Positions 10,231 through 19,073 are shown, counted from the first letter of the stretch. The stretch is DNA of 64,000 bases from Prochlorococcus sp. MIT 0604 (GCF_000757845.1 NZ_CP007753.1:434001-498000); one strand, 5' to 3'. Translations and numbers: made by a program. Notes: generated by a model from the letters alone, not told the origin.

Positions 10231-10548
10231 ATGAACCCATTGCTAGTAGATGAAGTTATCCATTATTTAATTCATCGCTGGGGGAAAAAATATGATTTTA
10301 GACTCTTTAGAAGAGGAAAATTTGTTTATTTTCAAATGATGTGGGGATTTCTTGGACAGGAATCATTTCCTTTGAGTGAAGATGAATATAAAAAATCGAT
10401 AGCTGATAAAATAGAGATTTTAAATAGATGTGGATATTCAGAAGAAGTAAGGCAATGGCTTAAGAAAGTCAATGCTAAGCCTAGGTTAGGTAGAGCTGTC
10501 AGCTTGCAATTAAATCTTAATGAGAAGATGAAAGAGTTTTTGATTTAA
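10231..10548 (+). CDS. Conserved cyanobacterial protein, DUF3067-like
   Basis: The 105-residue protein starts at the ATG at 10231 (MNPLLVDEVIHYLIHRWG). A TTG three codons upstream is also in frame. Its pattern (RRGKFVYFQMMWGFLGQESFPLSEDEY, then KPRLGRAVSLQLNLN, in pieces) matches my memory of the DUF3067 family of cyanobacteria and plastids; this is recall, not a search. No signal peptide or membrane helix is visible. It is divergent from petCA, and its last 32 nt overlap the 3' end of tatC in antisense. The context suggests a link to cytochrome b6f or thylakoid protein handling, but no function is shown. Confidence 0.75.
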   Translation: MNPLLVDEVIHYLIHRWGKKYDFRLFRRGKFVYFQMMWGFLGQESFPLSEDEYKKSIADKIEILNRCGYSEEVRQWLKKVNAKPRLGRAVSLQLNLNEKMKEFLI

Positions 10549-11275
10549 GATTTTCTGATAGGTAAGTTAATCCAGTACCCACAAAAAATAAAAACACAAT
10601 CGATATAGATAGCAATGACATTGTCAGTGGGTCTGTTGAAGGGGTAATCACTGCAGATAATATCGCCGAGGAGATTACAACTATCTTCCAATTCGAAATC
10701 ATTTTTTCTGTTGTAATTATTCCAAGAGAACCAAGAATAAATTGTAATACTGGCAATTGGAAAGCTATTGCAGTGCTAGACATTAATAAGAGAACAAAAT
10801 CAAAATATCTTTCTATAGACCAAGTTGGTTCAACAATATCAGCTCCGAAAGTAATAAAGAAATTTATTGCTGCTGGGACTAATATCCACCATGAAAAAAT
10901 TAATCCTAAAAAAAACAGAAGACCTGAACCAAAAACTGCCGGCAAGATAAGGCTTTTTTCTTGTTTTGTTAATCCAGGGGAAATGAACAATATTATTTGA
11001 TAAATAATGTAAGGAAAAGAAACTATTAATCCGCTGTAGCCTGCAACTTTAATAGCGACAAATAAAAACTCTCCTGGAGCAAGTTGTAGTAAATGAATAT
11101 CACCAGCAGGGATTTCTAAAAAAGATATTAATGGCTTTATGATGAGAAAACTAAAGAATATTGAAATAAGTATTGAGTAAATTGAGTTTAGTATCCGTTG
11201 ACGAAGCTCCTCTAAATGATCACTAAAAGTCATTGGATCTGATAATTTATTTTCACTTTGAACTGTACCTTTCAT
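10517..11275 (-). CDS. tatC: Sec-independent (twin-arginine) translocase subunit TatC
   Basis: Receptor for twin-arginine signal peptides in the thylakoid and plasma membranes. The 252-residue protein has six predicted helices and the TatC N-terminal signature MTFSDHLEELRQRI (about residues 15-28), then FLFVAIKVAGYSGLIVSFPYI in pieces and the P-rich region LFISPGLTKQEKSLILPAV. The final helices (ISSAILSAVITPSTDPLTM) are typical. Likely clients here are the Rieske protein (petC) and perhaps others. Its 3' end overlaps the convergent DUF3067-like gene by 32 nt. Confidence 0.95.
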   Translation of the reverse strand: MKGTVQSENKLSDPMTFSDHLEELRQRILNSIYSILISIFFSFLIIKPLISFLEIPAGDIHLLQLAPGEFLFVAIKVAGYSGLIVSFPYIIYQIILFISPGLTKQEKSLILPAVFGSGLLFFLGLIFSWWILVPAAINFFITFGADIVEPTWSIERYFDFVLLLMSSTAIAFQLPVLQFILGSLGIITTEKMISNWKIVVISSAILSAVITPSTDPLTMSLLSISIVFLFFVGTGLTYLSENLKSKTLSSSH

Positions 11276-11355
11276 TATTATTTGATAAAGATTTTGTAAG
11301 AAAAAGGTTCAAAACTACTATTGTCAAAGTCCAATTTGTATTTCGATAAATTTAA

Positions 11356-11616
11356 TTATTTGCTTAATTTAGGATTAGTTGGATCTGGTAATAAGAAGGG
11401 AGGAGCATCATTTAGGGATGATTCACCATAAGTTTCATATTCTCTATAGCCACCCATTTTCCCATTAGTTTTCATTAAAGCGCTTACGAAGGCAAGTAGT
11501 AAGAAAACAGTAGGAGCTCCAATTATTAATGCAGCACCAAATAGATATCCAACAATAAATTCTGGAAAACTATGATTTCCTAAAAATTCATGAGTGCCCA
11601 AAAGAAAATCAAACAT
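11356..11616 (-). CDS. Unknown small membrane protein (86 aa)
   Basis: The frame starts ATG at 11616 (MFDFLLGTHEFLGNH). It has one hydrophobic helix (FIVGYLFGAALIIGAPTVFLLLAFVSALM, about residues 20-48, in parts) and a Gly/Pro-rich polar tail ending PPFLLPDPTNPKLSK. I do not recognise the family. Its place between rqcH and tatC in a photosynthesis-rich block, and its size, are compatible with a thylakoid accessory protein, but that is only context. It is on the same strand as tatC and rqcH. Confidence 0.7.
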   Translation of the reverse strand: MFDFLLGTHEFLGNHSFPEFIVGYLFGAALIIGAPTVFLLLAFVSALMKTNGKMGGYREYETYGESSLNDAPPFLLPDPTNPKLSK

Positions 11617-11645
11617 TTAGATTTATAAATTTTTCTTATTATAAG

Positions 11646-13346
11646 CTAAATTACTGTTTTAAGATTTTTTTTAATGTAATCTTCTCCTCTTGTAGGATTT
11701 CCCCAAATAATTTCTCCATTTTTAAAGGAAACGCAACCCGGTCCTCCTTTTTTGATTTTTTGTAAATCTTTAATCTTTACTAGATTAATTGGAACTTTAA
11801 TGTTTCTTTTTGCTTTACTAAATAAAGCAGCTAAATCTGCGGCTATTTGAAGATCTTGCTCAGATGCTTCTTGAGATGAAGACTTCAAAACTACATGACT
11901 GCCTGGTGATTCTTGAGCATGAAACCATAAATCTCCTTTTTTTGAAAACTTAAAGCTTATCAAGTCATTTTGCCTCATATTTCGCCCTACCTGAAGCTTT
12001 AATCCTGTGGGAGTATTAACTTGAATTGGTGAAGATTCTATCTCATAGGTACTTTTCTTATCTTCTCTTTGCCTCTTGATATTGATATTAAACTCGTTAC
12101 AAATTTCTTCCATAATTTCTTCTAGTAGTTTGATTCGCATAAAAAGTTTTTCATGATTTAAAGAGTTTAAATTTTCTATAAGTGTAGTGAATTCATCTAG
12201 TCTATTTATATTAGTTTGGTAAACACTTAATCTTTCTTTTATCAATTCTCTAGATCTTTTGAGTTTTTTTGACTTTTTATATAATTTTTGTCCCCTAATA
12301 ATATCTTGTTTGTTGATCTCATTTGCTGTGAATATCTTGTCAGCTTTCTCTTTATATAATTCGTAGTTTTCTGACTTTGATAGGAGATCATATTGAATAT
12401 TTAAATTCTTTTTCTCATTATTTATTTGTTTAAAAATTATCCCTTCAATTTTCTTTACTAATAATTCAAATTTCTTTTGTTTTAAATAGTAATCATAATA
12501 ATTTTCTAAACCGGTGCATAAATCTGCTTTATTAGTAAAGTTAATTTCTTTATCTAAAAACCAAACGCAATAAAAAAAATTATTAAATCTAGAAAAGCTA
12601 AAGTTATTATTTTTAAACCTATTTATCCATATCTTCCAACTTTTAAATATCTCCTTTAAGTCAGAATCGCTTATGAAATCAATATTTTTCTCCATTATTT
12701 CCGAGTCGCTAGTATTACTAAATACCTCTAATTGTTTTGTGAGGATAGGGCTAACTCCTTGGTAAGTATTTATTAAACAGTATTTCAAAGACTCAGGCAC
12801 TGTTGAAATCGAGTCTTTCCATGATTGAAAAGACTCATCTTCTCTAGGTTTTATTTTAAGATTGGCTGGAGGGTTAGAATAAACTGATCCTGTTGAAATT
12901 GTTCTAAAACTAGATTGACTTGATTTAATTTGTTTACCAACTGCGATAACTTTATGTCTATTATCCAAATAAAAAATATTACTATGTTTTCCCATTAACT
13001 CAAAAATTAAGTACTTACTAATGACATCTCCAGGTTTTTTTGCGAAACCAAACTTTATAACTCTTTCGAATTCATCTTGATCAATCGAAATTAAAGCCAT
13101 ATATTTTAAGCCGAATCTTATTTGTTTAGAAAGTGTGCTTTCTCTTCCTATCTTTTCTGGCTTATTTATCTTTAGTATTCTGGGAGAGTCACCGTTCCAT
13201 GAAACTTCCAACCAAGTTTGAGAATTAACTCCTCTAAAACATAATTGAATTGTATTAGGCTCTGGTTGTTGGGCAGTCTCAAACTTTGTAGGTAAAATGT
13301 GTTTTGTTAAAGAATGCAAGACAGATTTAATCGATGTAATATCCAT
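11646..13346 (-). CDS. rqcH: NFACT/Rqc2 family ribosome quality-control protein (fibronectin-binding-like)
   Basis: Family that binds stalled 50S subunits with peptidyl-tRNA and adds C-terminal Ala tails. The N-terminal NFACT-N region (MDITSIKSVLHSL to about residue 300) is followed by a coiled-coil stretch rich in Lys/Glu (about 300-430) and a C-terminal NFACT-R domain with FKFSKKGDLWFHAQESPGSHVVLKS in pieces, containing the DLWFHA and SHV hallmarks. I choose ATG at 13346 (566 aa) because the family usually begins MDIT; an ATG at 13370 (MQKGVPQIM) is the alternative. It is divergent from gmk. The gene name is by family. Confidence 0.88.
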   Translation of the reverse strand: MDITSIKSVLHSLTKHILPTKFETAQQPEPNTIQLCFRGVNSQTWLEVSWNGDSPRILKINKPEKIGRESTLSKQIRFGLKYMALISIDQDEFERVIKFGFAKKPGDVISKYLIFELMGKHSNIFYLDNRHKVIAVGKQIKSSQSSFRTISTGSVYSNPPANLKIKPREDESFQSWKDSISTVPESLKYCLINTYQGVSPILTKQLEVFSNTSDSEIMEKNIDFISDSDLKEIFKSWKIWINRFKNNNFSFSRFNNFFYCVWFLDKEINFTNKADLCTGLENYYDYYLKQKKFELLVKKIEGIIFKQINNEKKNLNIQYDLLSKSENYELYKEKADKIFTANEINKQDIIRGQKLYKKSKKLKRSRELIKERLSVYQTNINRLDEFTTLIENLNSLNHEKLFMRIKLLEEIMEEICNEFNINIKRQREDKKSTYEIESSPIQVNTPTGLKLQVGRNMRQNDLISFKFSKKGDLWFHAQESPGSHVVLKSSSQEASEQDLQIAADLAALFSKAKRNIKVPINLVKIKDLQKIKKGGPGCVSFKNGEIIWGNPTRGEDYIKKNLKTVI

Positions 13347-13418
13347 TATCTGTGGCACACCTTTTTGCATTATTTCTTTTTAACTCACGAAATTTTATTT
13401 TACTGTAAAAAATTTAAT

Positions 13419-13973
13419 ATGAAAAATCAAAAAAAACTTATTATTCTTACCGGACCCAGCGGGGTCGGTAAAGGAACTGTTGTGAAAGAAATATTAGGTA
13501 AAGATAAAAATATTTGGCTTTCAATATCCGCAACTACTAGAGAACCTAGAGATGGAGAGAATGAGGGAGAAAATTATTATTTTTTGAATGAAGAAAAGTT
13601 TAAACAAATGATTGAACAAAATCTTTTTCTTGAATGGGCTAAGTTCGCTGGAAACTACTATGGAACTCCTTTGTCTTCTGTCAATGAGAAAATCAAACAG
13701 GGATTTACCGTACTACTTGAAATTGAAGTAGAAGGAGCGAAGCAAATAAAAGAAAAGTTTCCTAATTCCCTGTCAATATTTTTACTTCCTCCAGATATCC
13801 CAGAACTTGAAAGAAGAATAAGAAATAGAGGAACAGAAAAAGAGGAGGCAATAAAAAAAAGACTCTTAAGGGCTAATTATGAGATTTCAGTATCAAATCA
13901 ATTTGATTTTGAGTTAACAAATCGGAATGTTGATGAAACAGCAAAAAAAATAATCAAGTTAATAAAAACTTGA
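13419..13973 (+). CDS. gmk: Guanylate kinase
   Basis: Phosphorylates GMP to GDP with ATP. The ATG at 13419 begins MKNQKKLIILTGPSGVGKGTVV, putting the P-loop GPSGVGKG at residues 11-18. TTREPRDGENEGENYYF contains the GMP-binding region, and LLEIEVEGAKQIKEKFP and IFLLPPDIPELERRIRNRG match the rest of the family. The length is 184 aa. A longer upstream in-frame reading exists but would run into rqcH and is not needed. The last codons form one arm of a hairpin that serves the convergent psaFJ operon. Confidence 0.95.
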   Translation: MKNQKKLIILTGPSGVGKGTVVKEILGKDKNIWLSISATTREPRDGENEGENYYFLNEEKFKQMIEQNLFLEWAKFAGNYYGTPLSSVNEKIKQGFTVLLEIEVEGAKQIKEKFPNSLSIFLLPPDIPELERRIRNRGTEKEEAIKKRLLRANYEISVSNQFDFELTNRNVDETAKKIIKLIKT

Positions 13974-13975
13974 TT
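13952..13975 (-). terminator. Intrinsic terminator for psaFJ embedded in the end of gmk
   Basis: A perfect 9-bp inverted repeat (AATCAAGTT / AACTTGATT, loop 6 nt) spans the gmk stop codon. Read on the minus strand, it is followed at once by ATTTTTTTT, giving a stem plus U-run placed 15 nt after the psaJ stop. The stem is AT-rich, so strength is uncertain. On the plus strand the U-run is poor, so it mainly serves psaFJ. Confidence 0.65.
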
Positions 13976-13989
13976 ATTCTCTATTTGTA

Positions 13990-14124
13990 TCAGCTCATTG
14001 GATGGAATAATAAATCTGGGAAAAACCTATTAAATTCAATAATTATTCCAGCTGTGAGGCTCAGCCAAATTGCTGCTACAACTGGGGCAGATCTTACAAA
14101 TTTTGTGTTTAGAATTTTGAACAT
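13990..14124 (-). CDS. psaJ: Photosystem I reaction centre subunit IX (PsaJ)
   Basis: Small hydrophobic PSI subunit that pairs with PsaF. The 44-codon frame begins ATG at 14124: [20 protein letters not shown], then a membrane helix (about residues 12-31) with [17 protein letters not shown], and ends FHPMS followed by TGA. The [12 protein letters not shown] ending is typical of PsaJ. It lies 27 nt downstream of psaF on the same strand, as in other cyanobacteria. A plus-strand reading through the same DNA is antisense noise. Confidence 0.95.
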   Translation of the reverse strand: MFKILNTKFVRSAPVVAAIWLSLTAGIIIEFNRFFPDLLFHPMS

Positions 14125-14151
14125 TTGTTTTATGAAAGTTTTTAAAGATGT

Positions 14152-14706
14152 TTAGCGAGGACCATTAAGCGTGATGTTTTTATCTTTCTCTCTTAAATCC
14201 CCATTTCTTCCTTGTTTATTAGCAAGAAGAGGCCATTGCGCTCCTTTTACAAGACATTTTCTGGCTAAGTCTAAGTCAATAATGATCTCAAGATCTGCTG
14301 GATTCTTAGTCTTTTTTGATTCAATCAGATACTCTCTTCCAGACCAGCCTATAATCCCAGCAATGTAAATGAACAATACTCCAGGAATAAGTAAATCTCC
14401 TTCATGACCTCTATTTAAAAGAGCTCCCCATGGTTCAAGAGGAGGTCCAATTATTAAATGTGGAAGACCATCATCTCCGCATGATGCTTTTCCGTATCTT
14501 TCAAACCTTGCGATGTCTTTTTGAGTAATTGCAGAATTTGCTCTCTCAATGAATTTAGGATTTTCCGAGCATTTTGTGAGGGCTGAAGCAGTATATTCTG
14601 TGCTAGCTCTATCTGCGTTTAGGGCAGGTCCATTTGCCGCTAAAGCAATTGGAGTGATTCCTAGGAACAGAAAAACTGAGGTTATGATTGAAAAAAAGAA
14701 TTTCAT
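14152..14706 (-). CDS. psaF: Photosystem I subunit III (PsaF)
   Basis: Lumen-exposed PSI subunit. The ATG at 14706 gives a signal peptide MKFFFSIITSVFLFLGITP ending ALA before ANGPALNAD. The lumen part has two cysteines (TKCSENPKF and KASCGDDGLPHL) that probably pair, then LIIGPPLEPWGALLNRGHEGD, the membrane helix LLIPGVLFIYIAGIIGW, and a stromal tail with DLDLARKCLVKGAQWP. An in-frame TTG at 14715 is less likely as start. It forms the psaFJ operon and is divergent from tsaD. Confidence 0.97.
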   Translation of the reverse strand: MKFFFSIITSVFLFLGITPIALAANGPALNADRASTEYTASALTKCSENPKFIERANSAITQKDIARFERYGKASCGDDGLPHLIIGPPLEPWGALLNRGHEGDLLIPGVLFIYIAGIIGWSGREYLIESKKTKNPADLEIIIDLDLARKCLVKGAQWPLLANKQGRNGDLREKDKNITLNGPR

Positions 14707-14780
14707 AAGTTGCAATCTTTAATTCCTTATAGTGTGTTAAGTAAGAAATTAATATTAAGATAGAACAAGTTGAATCAAAA

Positions 14781-15851
14781 ATGTATAAAGTTTTAGCTAT
14801 TGAAACAAGTTGTGATGAGACATCTGTCTCAATAGTTTCTAATATTGGCGATACTTTCAGAATACATTCAAATATAATTGCCTCTCAAATTGAAGATCAC
14901 TCAAAATGGGGAGGAGTTGTTCCTGAACTTGCAGCTCGAAAGCATTTAGAGTCATTACCTTTTGTTTTAGATAAGGCTTTAGAAGAATCAAAAATCAAAA
15001 TTGAGGAACTCGATTATATTGCGGCAACTGTAGCTCCTGGATTAGTTGGTTGTTTACGCGTTGGCTCTGTAACTGCAAGATCACTTTGCATGTTACATTC
15101 AAAACCATTTTTGGGAATTCATCATTTGGAGGGTCATTTATCTTCAATTTTATTTTCAGAAAACTATCCAAAAAAATCTTTTCTTACCTTACTTGTTAGC
15201 GGCGGGCATACTGAATTGATAAAGGTTGATAATAGAAGGGGAATGCAGAGACTTGGGAAAAGTTTTGATGATGCTGCTGGAGAAGCCTTTGATAAAGTTG
15301 GAAGACTATTAGGTCTTAGTTATCCAGGAGGTCCTGCAATTGAAAAGATTGCTAAAAATGGGGACCCAATGAAATTTAATTTACCAAAATGTAGGATTTC
15401 TGATAAAAAAGGTGGATTTCTTAAATATGATTTTTCTTTTAGTGGTTTAAAAACCGCCGTATTAAGATTAGTTGAGAGTTTAAATTTGGATGGGAAGAGC
15501 GTTCCAACTCCTGATATTGCTGCAAGTTTTGAAAGAGTAGTGGCAGAGGTCTTGGTAGAGAGAACAATAAAATGCGCAGAAGATCATGGCTTGAATAATG
15601 TTGTTGTAGTTGGAGGAGTGGCTGCTAACAATACATTAAGAAAAATGATGATTAACGAAGCTAGTAAAAAATCTATTAAAGTTCATTTAGCTCCCCTTAA
15701 TCTTTGTACAGATAATGCGGCAATGATTGGAGCAGCGGCGTTGTTCAGGATCAAATTTAAGGATCATTTTAGTTCCCTTAAATTAGGTGTTGCAGGAAGA
15801 CTATCAATTGAACAAGCAAATACCCTTTATGAAGAAAAACCTCCTTTTTAA
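14781..15851 (+). CDS. tsaD: tRNA N6-adenosine threonylcarbamoyltransferase
   Basis: Makes t6A37 in tRNAs reading ANN codons, with TsaB and TsaE. The 356-residue protein starts at ATG 14781 with VLAIETSCDETSVSIV (ASKHA fold), then the metal-binding HLEGHLSSIL motif, LVSGGHTELI and the C-terminal VVGGVAANNTLRKMM and LCTDNAAMIGAAA. All Kae1/TsaD landmarks are present. It is divergent from psaF, and a small hli gene follows 5 nt after its stop on the same strand. Confidence 0.96.
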   Translation: MYKVLAIETSCDETSVSIVSNIGDTFRIHSNIIASQIEDHSKWGGVVPELAARKHLESLPFVLDKALEESKIKIEELDYIAATVAPGLVGCLRVGSVTARSLCMLHSKPFLGIHHLEGHLSSILFSENYPKKSFLTLLVSGGHTELIKVDNRRGMQRLGKSFDDAAGEAFDKVGRLLGLSYPGGPAIEKIAKNGDPMKFNLPKCRISDKKGGFLKYDFSFSGLKTAVLRLVESLNLDGKSVPTPDIAASFERVVAEVLVERTIKCAEDHGLNNVVVVGGVAANNTLRKMMINEASKKSIKVHLAPLNLCTDNAAMIGAAALFRIKFKDHFSSLKLGVAGRLSIEQANTLYEEKPPF

Positions 15852-15856
15852 CTTCA

Positions 15857-16033
15857 ATGAACAAACAAACTAAAATCGAGATTAAAGAGACAAAAAACTT
15901 CGTTGATAAAGAGGAACTGAATTTGTGGAAAAGAGGTTTTACCCCTCAAGCTGAAATATGGAATGGAAGGATGGCAACTGTTGGTATAGGAATTATTTTT
16001 ATAATTATTGCTTTAATAAGCCAATTTTCTTAA
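15857..16033 (+). CDS. hli: High-light-inducible protein (Hli, single-helix chlorophyll-binding)
   Basis: Photoprotective one-helix protein of the LHC superfamily in the thylakoid membrane. The ATG at 15857 opens 58 codons. The helix begins TPQAEIWNGRMATVGIGI, showing the chlorophyll-binding ExxNxR motif (E33, N36, R38), and runs to the end (IIFIIIALISQFS). The N-terminal 30 residues are polar (KIEIKETKNF, LNLWKRGF). It lies 5 nt after tsaD, so it may be read from that transcript. Only one hli is seen in the window. Confidence 0.93.
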   Translation: MNKQTKIEIKETKNFVDKEELNLWKRGFTPQAEIWNGRMATVGIGIIFIIIALISQFS

Positions 16034-16197
16034 TAGAAATTAAATTCTCTTGACTTAAAAGTAGTCTTGAAAGATTTAATAAAATCTACTCTTTTTCAGC
16101 TGATTCATTAAATTAAAAAGTATTGTATTTATTGGACTTCAGATAAGATTGTTGATTTAATCAAAATAATAAATATTTCTACTATATATAATTTTTT

Positions 16198-17397
16198 ATG
16201 ACGCCTGAAAGGCTCGGATTACTTTGGGGAATAACTGTATTTGCAGGTGCTTGTGCGCGATTATTTTCTTCTTTAACAGGATTCCCCAGTGTTGTTATTT
16301 TATTACTTTCTGGATTACTTATAGGAAGATCAGGTTTAGGACTGGTTGAGCCTTTAGATCTTGGCCAAGGGCTTGAAACTATTGTAGGGCTTCTAGTCTG
16401 TTTGGTTCTATTTGAAGGTGGACTAAATTTAAAACTGCCTGAGGGGAATATAAGAAATACTGTTTTGAAAATTTCATTGGTAAGACTTTTTATTTCATTA
16501 TCAGCTGGAATTTTTATTGCGCATTGGCTGGCAGGCCTATCATGGCAAGTTGCAGGAATATATAGTGCCATCGTTTTAGCTACTGGACCAACAGTTGTTT
16601 CTCCATTAGTGGAACAAATAAAATTAGCTTCCCCTCTCTCGGAAGTTTTAAAAGCTGAGGGATTGTTGCTTGAACCAATTGGTGCAGTACTTGCATTACT
16701 GCTTTTAGAACTGACTTTAGGGGATCTACGTGGGATTAACGATGTATTTATAGCATTGATGCAAAGATTAGGGGGAGGAGTCTTAATCGGATTAAGCGCA
16801 GGATGGTTCCTATCAGAAATTTTAAAAAAAATAAAAAATGAAGCCTCATTTGGTATAGAGCTTCAAGTTACCCTTGGGTTTATTTTCCTTATGTATGGTA
16901 TTTGCGAATATTTTTTACCAGAATCAGGATTGCCGGCCTCTGTCGCGGCAGGTTTTATTGTAGGCAAAAGAGAAGTTATAGATAAGGAGAGATTGGATAA
17001 TCTAATAGGTGAATTAGCTCAATTAGCAATAACGGTTCTTTTCCCTCTTTTGGCCGCTGACGTTTCTTGGGGAGAATTAAGTCCGCTTGGCTGGGGAGGG
17101 GTTCTTTGCGTTTTTATGTTGATGGTAATTGTTCGCCCTATCTCTGTATGGATAGCAACTACGGGTGGAGAATTGAACTTAAAAGAAAAAATATTTTTAG
17201 CCTGGTTAGCCCCAAGAGGTATTGTTACTGCAGCGGTAGCTTCTCTTTTTTCTATCAGATTAGAGCAGGCTGGTATCCTTGGCGCTGGTCGTCTCCAAGG
17301 TTTAGTTTTTCTTACTATATTGATGACAGTAGGAATACAGGGTCTTTCAGCTAAACCTTTGGCGAGTAGGCTTGATTTAAACAAAAAAATAATTTAG
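16198..17397 (+). CDS. Na+/H+ antiporter, CPA1-type (NhaP-like)
   Basis: Cation/proton antiporter of the plasma or thylakoid membrane. The 399-residue protein has about twelve hydrophobic helices, with LSGLLIGRSGLGLVEP, LFEGGLNL (FEGGL/FEAG-type motif), ATGPTVVSPLV (the TDP-like/TGPT core unwound helix) and AWLAPRGIVTAAVASLF (the PRG motif with a conserved Arg). This set is typical of CPA1 NhaP/Sod_NhaE proteins. The ATG at 16198 is right at the first helix. Its stop TAG overlaps the convergent gltX stop by 4 nt. Na+ or K+ preference cannot be told. Confidence 0.9.
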   Translation: MTPERLGLLWGITVFAGACARLFSSLTGFPSVVILLLSGLLIGRSGLGLVEPLDLGQGLETIVGLLVCLVLFEGGLNLKLPEGNIRNTVLKISLVRLFISLSAGIFIAHWLAGLSWQVAGIYSAIVLATGPTVVSPLVEQIKLASPLSEVLKAEGLLLEPIGAVLALLLLELTLGDLRGINDVFIALMQRLGGGVLIGLSAGWFLSEILKKIKNEASFGIELQVTLGFIFLMYGICEYFLPESGLPASVAAGFIVGKREVIDKERLDNLIGELAQLAITVLFPLLAADVSWGELSPLGWGGVLCVFMLMVIVRPISVWIATTGGELNLKEKIFLAWLAPRGIVTAAVASLFSIRLEQAGILGAGRLQGLVFLTILMTVGIQGLSAKPLASRLDLNKKII

Positions 17398-18833
17398 GTT
17401 GATTTAAGACATCTTTCAATTCGAGATCTATCAGTTTTAATCTCTGAGAAAAGCTCCCAACTTTGTATTAAATCTGGCCCACTGAGAGATCCAAAAAAGG
17501 CTACTCTCAAAGATTTCATTAATATCCCTTTTTTAATATTATGAATTTTTGAGATTTCGTTTATTATTTCTTTGGCTTTCTCTTTATCTAGTTTTTCAGT
17601 ATTTTGCTCAGTTAAATAATTTAAGACTAGTTTTAAAGACGCTTTACTATCCTTGTTTTCCAGAAAGTCTTCGCCTTCTTTTTGAATTGCAGGTATTGAG
17701 AAAAATGGTTCTGATTGATCAATGGCATCCTTTAAAACAGTCATAGAGTCTCTAAGTAAAATTGCTAATTTATATGCCCATTCTTGAGATGGCGGTACCC
17801 AACCATTATCATTCCAGTATTTTCTCATGATCTCAATTAACTTTATTGATTCCATTTTTTTTATATATCGAGAATTAATCCAGTTAAGTTTTTCCCAACT
17901 GAATTTAGCCCCAGCTTTATTTATTTCTGACAAATCAAAAATTTCAGATATTTCATCAAGTGAAAGTATCTCTCTTTCGGAAGATTTTGGAGACCAACCT
18001 AAAAAGGCCATATAGTTCGATAAGGCCTCAGGTAAATATCCCATATCTCTAAATTCGTCGATTGAAGTAACGCAATCTCTTTTAGATAATTTTTTCCCTT
18101 CACTATTAAGTATTAAGGGTGTATGTGAAAAAGTTGGCAACTTAAAATTTAACGCTTTATAAATCAATATTTGTTTTGCAGTGTTCGAGATATGATCTTC
18201 ACCTCTTACAACATGAGTAATATTCATGAAATTGTCATCAACTACAACCGCAAGATTATATAAAGGATCTCCAATCTCATAACCCTTTGCCCTTCTTGAC
18301 AAAACTAAATCACCACCCAAGTCCTTCCCTTGCCAATTGATTTCGCCTCTTATCTGATCTACCCATGTAATTTGAATTTTCTCGTCAATCTTAAACCTTA
18401 TAACTGAATCTCTCCCTTTGGATATGAATGTTTCTATTTCTTTTTTTGAAAGATTTCTGTGTCTATTATCATGCTTTGGAGGTAATCCGCTCTTTTTTTG
18501 TTCTTCTCTTAATTCAGAGATTTCATCTTCTGTTGTAAAGCACCTATATGCAGCTCCACATTTCAAAAGCTTTTTGATGAAACTTTTGTGAATTAATATT
18601 CGGTCACTTTGCTTGATAGGTTCTTCATCCCATTTAAGTCCAAGCCATTTCAAGCCTTCTAATATATTTTCTGTGTATTCAGATTTAGATCGAAGAAAAT
18701 CTGTATCTTCTATTCTGATCAGAAATTTTCCACCTATTTTTTGTGCATACAACCAGTTAAATAATGCTGTACGAGCTGTACCAATATGAAATAAACCCGT
18801 TGGACTTGGGGCTAGTCTTAAACGTTTTTCCAA
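17394..18833 (-). CDS. gltX: Glutamyl-tRNA synthetase
   Basis: Charges tRNA-Glu, which in cyanobacteria also feeds chlorophyll and haem synthesis. The 479-residue class I enzyme has RLAPSPTGLFHIGTARTALF (HIGH-like HIGT, about residues 5-24), KKLSKRD (KMSKS-like, about 250) and an anticodon-binding C-terminal part. The start is TTG at 18833, since the family begins only a few residues before APSPTG. It is convergent with the antiporter (4-nt stop overlap), with tRNA-Asp just upstream on the same strand. Confidence 0.96.
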   Translation of the reverse strand: MEKRLRLAPSPTGLFHIGTARTALFNWLYAQKIGGKFLIRIEDTDFLRSKSEYTENILEGLKWLGLKWDEEPIKQSDRILIHKSFIKKLLKCGAAYRCFTTEDEISELREEQKKSGLPPKHDNRHRNLSKKEIETFISKGRDSVIRFKIDEKIQITWVDQIRGEINWQGKDLGGDLVLSRRAKGYEIGDPLYNLAVVVDDNFMNITHVVRGEDHISNTAKQILIYKALNFKLPTFSHTPLILNSEGKKLSKRDCVTSIDEFRDMGYLPEALSNYMAFLGWSPKSSEREILSLDEISEIFDLSEINKAGAKFSWEKLNWINSRYIKKMESIKLIEIMRKYWNDNGWVPPSQEWAYKLAILLRDSMTVLKDAIDQSEPFFSIPAIQKEGEDFLENKDSKASLKLVLNYLTEQNTEKLDKEKAKEIINEISKIHNIKKGILMKSLRVAFFGSLSGPDLIQSWELFSEIKTDRSRIERCLKST

Positions 18834-18850
18834 ATTGCTTTTAGAAAAAA

Positions 18851-18924
18851 CGGGACCGACGGGATTCGAACCCGCAACTTCCGCCGTGACAGGGCGGTGC
18901 TCTAACCAGTTGAACTACGGTCCC
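18851..18924 (-). tRNA. tRNA-Asp (GTC)
   Basis: A 74-nt cloverleaf on the minus strand. The acceptor stem GGGACCG pairs with CGGTCCC, the anticodon loop CTGTCAC carries GTC, and the T-arm reads GCGGGTTCGAATCCCGT. The discriminator is G and CCA is not encoded. It lies 17 nt upstream of gltX on the same strand. Confidence 0.97.
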
Positions 18925-19073
18925 AGAGTTTCATTCTAAATTTATTTAGAACTTCATTCTTAAAATTATCAGATCATAATACTTAATTTATTGTGTTGTA
19001 ATAAAAAAAATTTATTAATTTGAGGATTTACAGAAATAGTTACTTTAATAGCTGCCTGTGTATAAAAAACTAT

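Noticed and set aside
13970-14155. A plus-strand 61-codon ORF after gmk
   Set aside because: It lies over psaJ in antisense; psaJ has a clear family match.
16034-16197. A gene in the gap between hli and the antiporter
   Set aside because: The longest frames are under 20 codons and no RNA motif is seen.
18934-18951. TTCTAAA / TTTAGAA palindrome upstream of tRNA-Asp
   Set aside because: It is short and AT-only apart from one base pair, so it is likely to be chance.
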